DNA of 64,000 nt, taken from Marasmius tenuissimus (taxonomy: Eukaryota; Basidiomycota; Agaricomycetes; Agaricales; Marasmiaceae). A program made the translations under genes and the position numbers. The notes under the pieces were generated by a model. That model was not told the DNA's origin and ran no database searches. It saw only the letters and a program-made list of their open reading frames with translations. This document shows, piece after piece, positions 60,354 to 64,000 of the stretch; position 1 is the first letter of the stretch, and each line of letters starts with the position of its first letter. The DNA is taken from the NCBI GenBank assembly GCA_029532415.1, contig JAQOTA010000060.1, forward strand, positions 1,612,001 to 1,676,000, read 5' to 3'.

Positions 60354-61660
60354 ATGCGTATGTTCCTCGCCCTCTTGCAGTTTAAACTGAGCTGAACGTT
60401 CTTATAACAGGTCTCATAATCCGTGACGATCCTGTTGCTGTTGGTGGTTACATCGCAGACTACATTTCCAAGAGGTAAAGTCCTTGTTGTGTGTTTTGGA
60501 GGCCTTCCTTCAGCTCAGCGATGTCGATAACAGGATCAATGACTTCGGACCCACGTCTGAAAAACCTTTCGTGCTTGGATTGCCCACCGGCTCATCCCCG
60601 ATCCCGACCTACAAGGCACTCATCAAGCATGTCAAGGAGGGCCGACTGAGGTGAGCTTTTTTTGCTATCGCTGGCTATCTCGAGTGCTTACAGGGACCAT
60701 GCAGTTTCAAGAACGTTATCACTTTCAATATGGACGAATACGTTGGTCTTCCTCGAGACCATTCAGAGTCCTATCACACATTCATGTTCCGGGAGTTTTT
60801 CTCCCACAGTGCGTATCCTCAGCTCGCCTTCCCAGTTCAAAGTATTGATTCTTTTCTAGTCGATATCCCTCCCACAAATGTACACATCCTTGACGGAAAC
60901 GCGGTCGATCTGATTGCAGAGTGCAAGTCCTACGAGGAGAAGATCAAGTCGTTTGGAGGAATCGAGCTCTTCCTAGGTGGTATCGGTGAAGATGGTCATA
61001 TTGCCTTCAACGTGAGGACCGATCGCTTTCCATCTTCGATGGACCAGAATCCTAACGGACTTGTTCTTTAGGAACCTGGTACATACTATCCGATCCATAC
61101 ATCGGGGGCCTTTTGACTCACCTATTCGCGAACAGGATCATCGTTGACCTCGAGGACCCGTATCAAGACCCTCGCATATGACACTATCCTTGCCAATGCC
61201 CGTTTCTTCAATAACGACATCTCTGCCGTTCCTCGTATGGCATTGACCGTTGGTGTTGCCACCGTCATGGATTCCAGAGAAGTGGTCGTCGTTGTCACCG
61301 GGCAGAGAAAAGCTTTGGCATTGAGCAAAGCGATAGAGGAAGGTGTAAATCATCTGGTACGTCTTCCACCCTTCTGAGCAGGATATGCACTAACCAATGG
61401 CTCCTTTGCACAGTGGACACTGTCTGCGTTGCAACTCCACCCGTGGGCATTGATTGTAGCTGATGAGGATGCTACAGCAGGTAAGTAGTTCTCGTCCGAG
61501 AATTTCCGCCGGGTGCTTACTCTGTCCTCCAGAGCTCCATGTGAAGACAGTCAAGTACTTCAAGTCCATCGAGCGGGTGCAAGAGGAAGTCGAGCGAACC
61601 CAGCACGAGCTCAAGATGAAAGGAAAGGTCGAAACGGAACAAGTCGGTAGCATGGAATAG
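60354..61660 (+). CDS. Glucosamine-6-phosphate deaminase (isomerase)
   Basis: Converts glucosamine-6-phosphate to fructose-6-phosphate and ammonia, linking chitin/GlcNAc breakdown to glycolysis. The first exon is only four bases (ATG C), followed by an intron; the product then reads [18 protein letters not shown]. Family blocks are [36 protein letters not shown] (catalytic Asp), [24 protein letters not shown] (general-base Asp and His of [11 protein letters not shown], split by an intron), [18 protein letters not shown] and [17 protein letters not shown]. It ends [11 protein letters not shown]. About seven introns. The extended C-terminal helix ([18 protein letters not shown]) is like that of other fungal members. 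Confidence 0.95.
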
Positions 61661-62092
61661 AACAGCGGCCAGACCATTTCACTTCAATCAATCAACATAC
61701 GAATTTCTGTAGAGTAGACGTGGTTCAACATATGTACATTCACTTACTGTACAAGGCACGAATTTCACGGTTTTGAAGATGATCCGTAGATCCCTAGAGT
61801 ATATGTACTACGAGTTGTTCACTCGTAACTTCTCCCTCTAACTGTATTACCTTTTCCAATGTTGTATCAATACTTCGTGTACGCACTCCCGTCTCGTTCA
61901 ATTCCCCCGTGTATATGTACGTGTCAAGTTCAATATACAGTTGCCCGGGTTTTAACAGATGATTACAAGAAGATAGAAAGAAAGTCGCAAGAACAGTTCT
62001 AGATCTGGAGTACAACCTGGATTTATTTCGCTTTAGCCTTCCTACGACATGGGCCTTCCCAGTATCGTCAAGAAAATTGCGTTTACCTCCAA
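61661..62092. other. Convergent 3' intergenic region
   Basis: AT-rich sequence between the stops of the deaminase and the glucoamylase. No gene or structured element was recognised. Confidence 0.6.

Positions 62093-64000
<1,908 letters not shown>

Overview
The window is nuclear DNA of a filamentous basidiomycete, most likely an agaricomycete mushroom. Almost every gene is cut by many short introns (about 40-65 nt, GT...AG). Gene content fits: a trifunctional TRP gene, phenylalanine ammonia-lyase, a GH128 glucanase with a GPI-like tail, a GH15-CBM20 glucoamylase, and flavin-dependent halogenases of the type known from mushrooms. There is no operon structure, and genes alternate strand freely. 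Gene models were built by joining reading frames at splice sites. Where checked to the base (CPA2, FCF1, the 48.2 kb gene, the 57.7 kb gene) the spliced length is an exact multiple of three.

Layout. 0-2 kb: 5' part of a membrane flavoprotein-like gene running off the left edge. 2-4.6 kb: unresolved. 4.6-8.5 kb: arginine-specific carbamoyl-phosphate synthase large chain with a 15-nt micro-exon. 8.7-13.2 kb: FAD amine oxidase and PAL. 15.3-24.5 kb: C2H2 regulator, FCF1, LITAF-domain protein, PRMT1-type methyltransferase, F-box protein. 25.7-31.6 kb: GH128 enzyme and a ZIP2/SHOC1-like meiotic candidate. 31.7-35.3 kb: TRP1 with an adjacent extra copy of only its glutamine amidotransferase domain. 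35.7-42 kb: serine carboxypeptidase with about 18 introns, small CxxC/HxxxxC protein, aldo-keto reductase. 42.1-47.3 kb: tandem pair of flavin-dependent halogenases. 48.2-59.8 kb: unknown nuclear-type protein, PDAT (LRO1), PXR1/PINX1, AB-hydrolase lipase, shikimate-dehydrogenase-like protein, unknown type II membrane protein, IMPACT-domain protein. 60.3-64 kb: glucosamine-6-phosphate deaminase and the 3' part of a glucoamylase.

How the genes relate. Most are scattered housekeeping genes. Several touch aromatic and nitrogen metabolism (PAL, TRP1 plus its amidotransferase paralogue, the shikimate-dehydrogenase-like gene, CPA2), but they are separated by unrelated genes, so I do not call a cluster. 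The two accessory signals that stand out are the halogenase pair, with no synthase gene beside it in the window, and the amidotransferase-only TRP paralogue, which keeps its active-site motifs and its intron position. No CRISPR array, insertion sequence, rRNA or tRNA gene was recognised.
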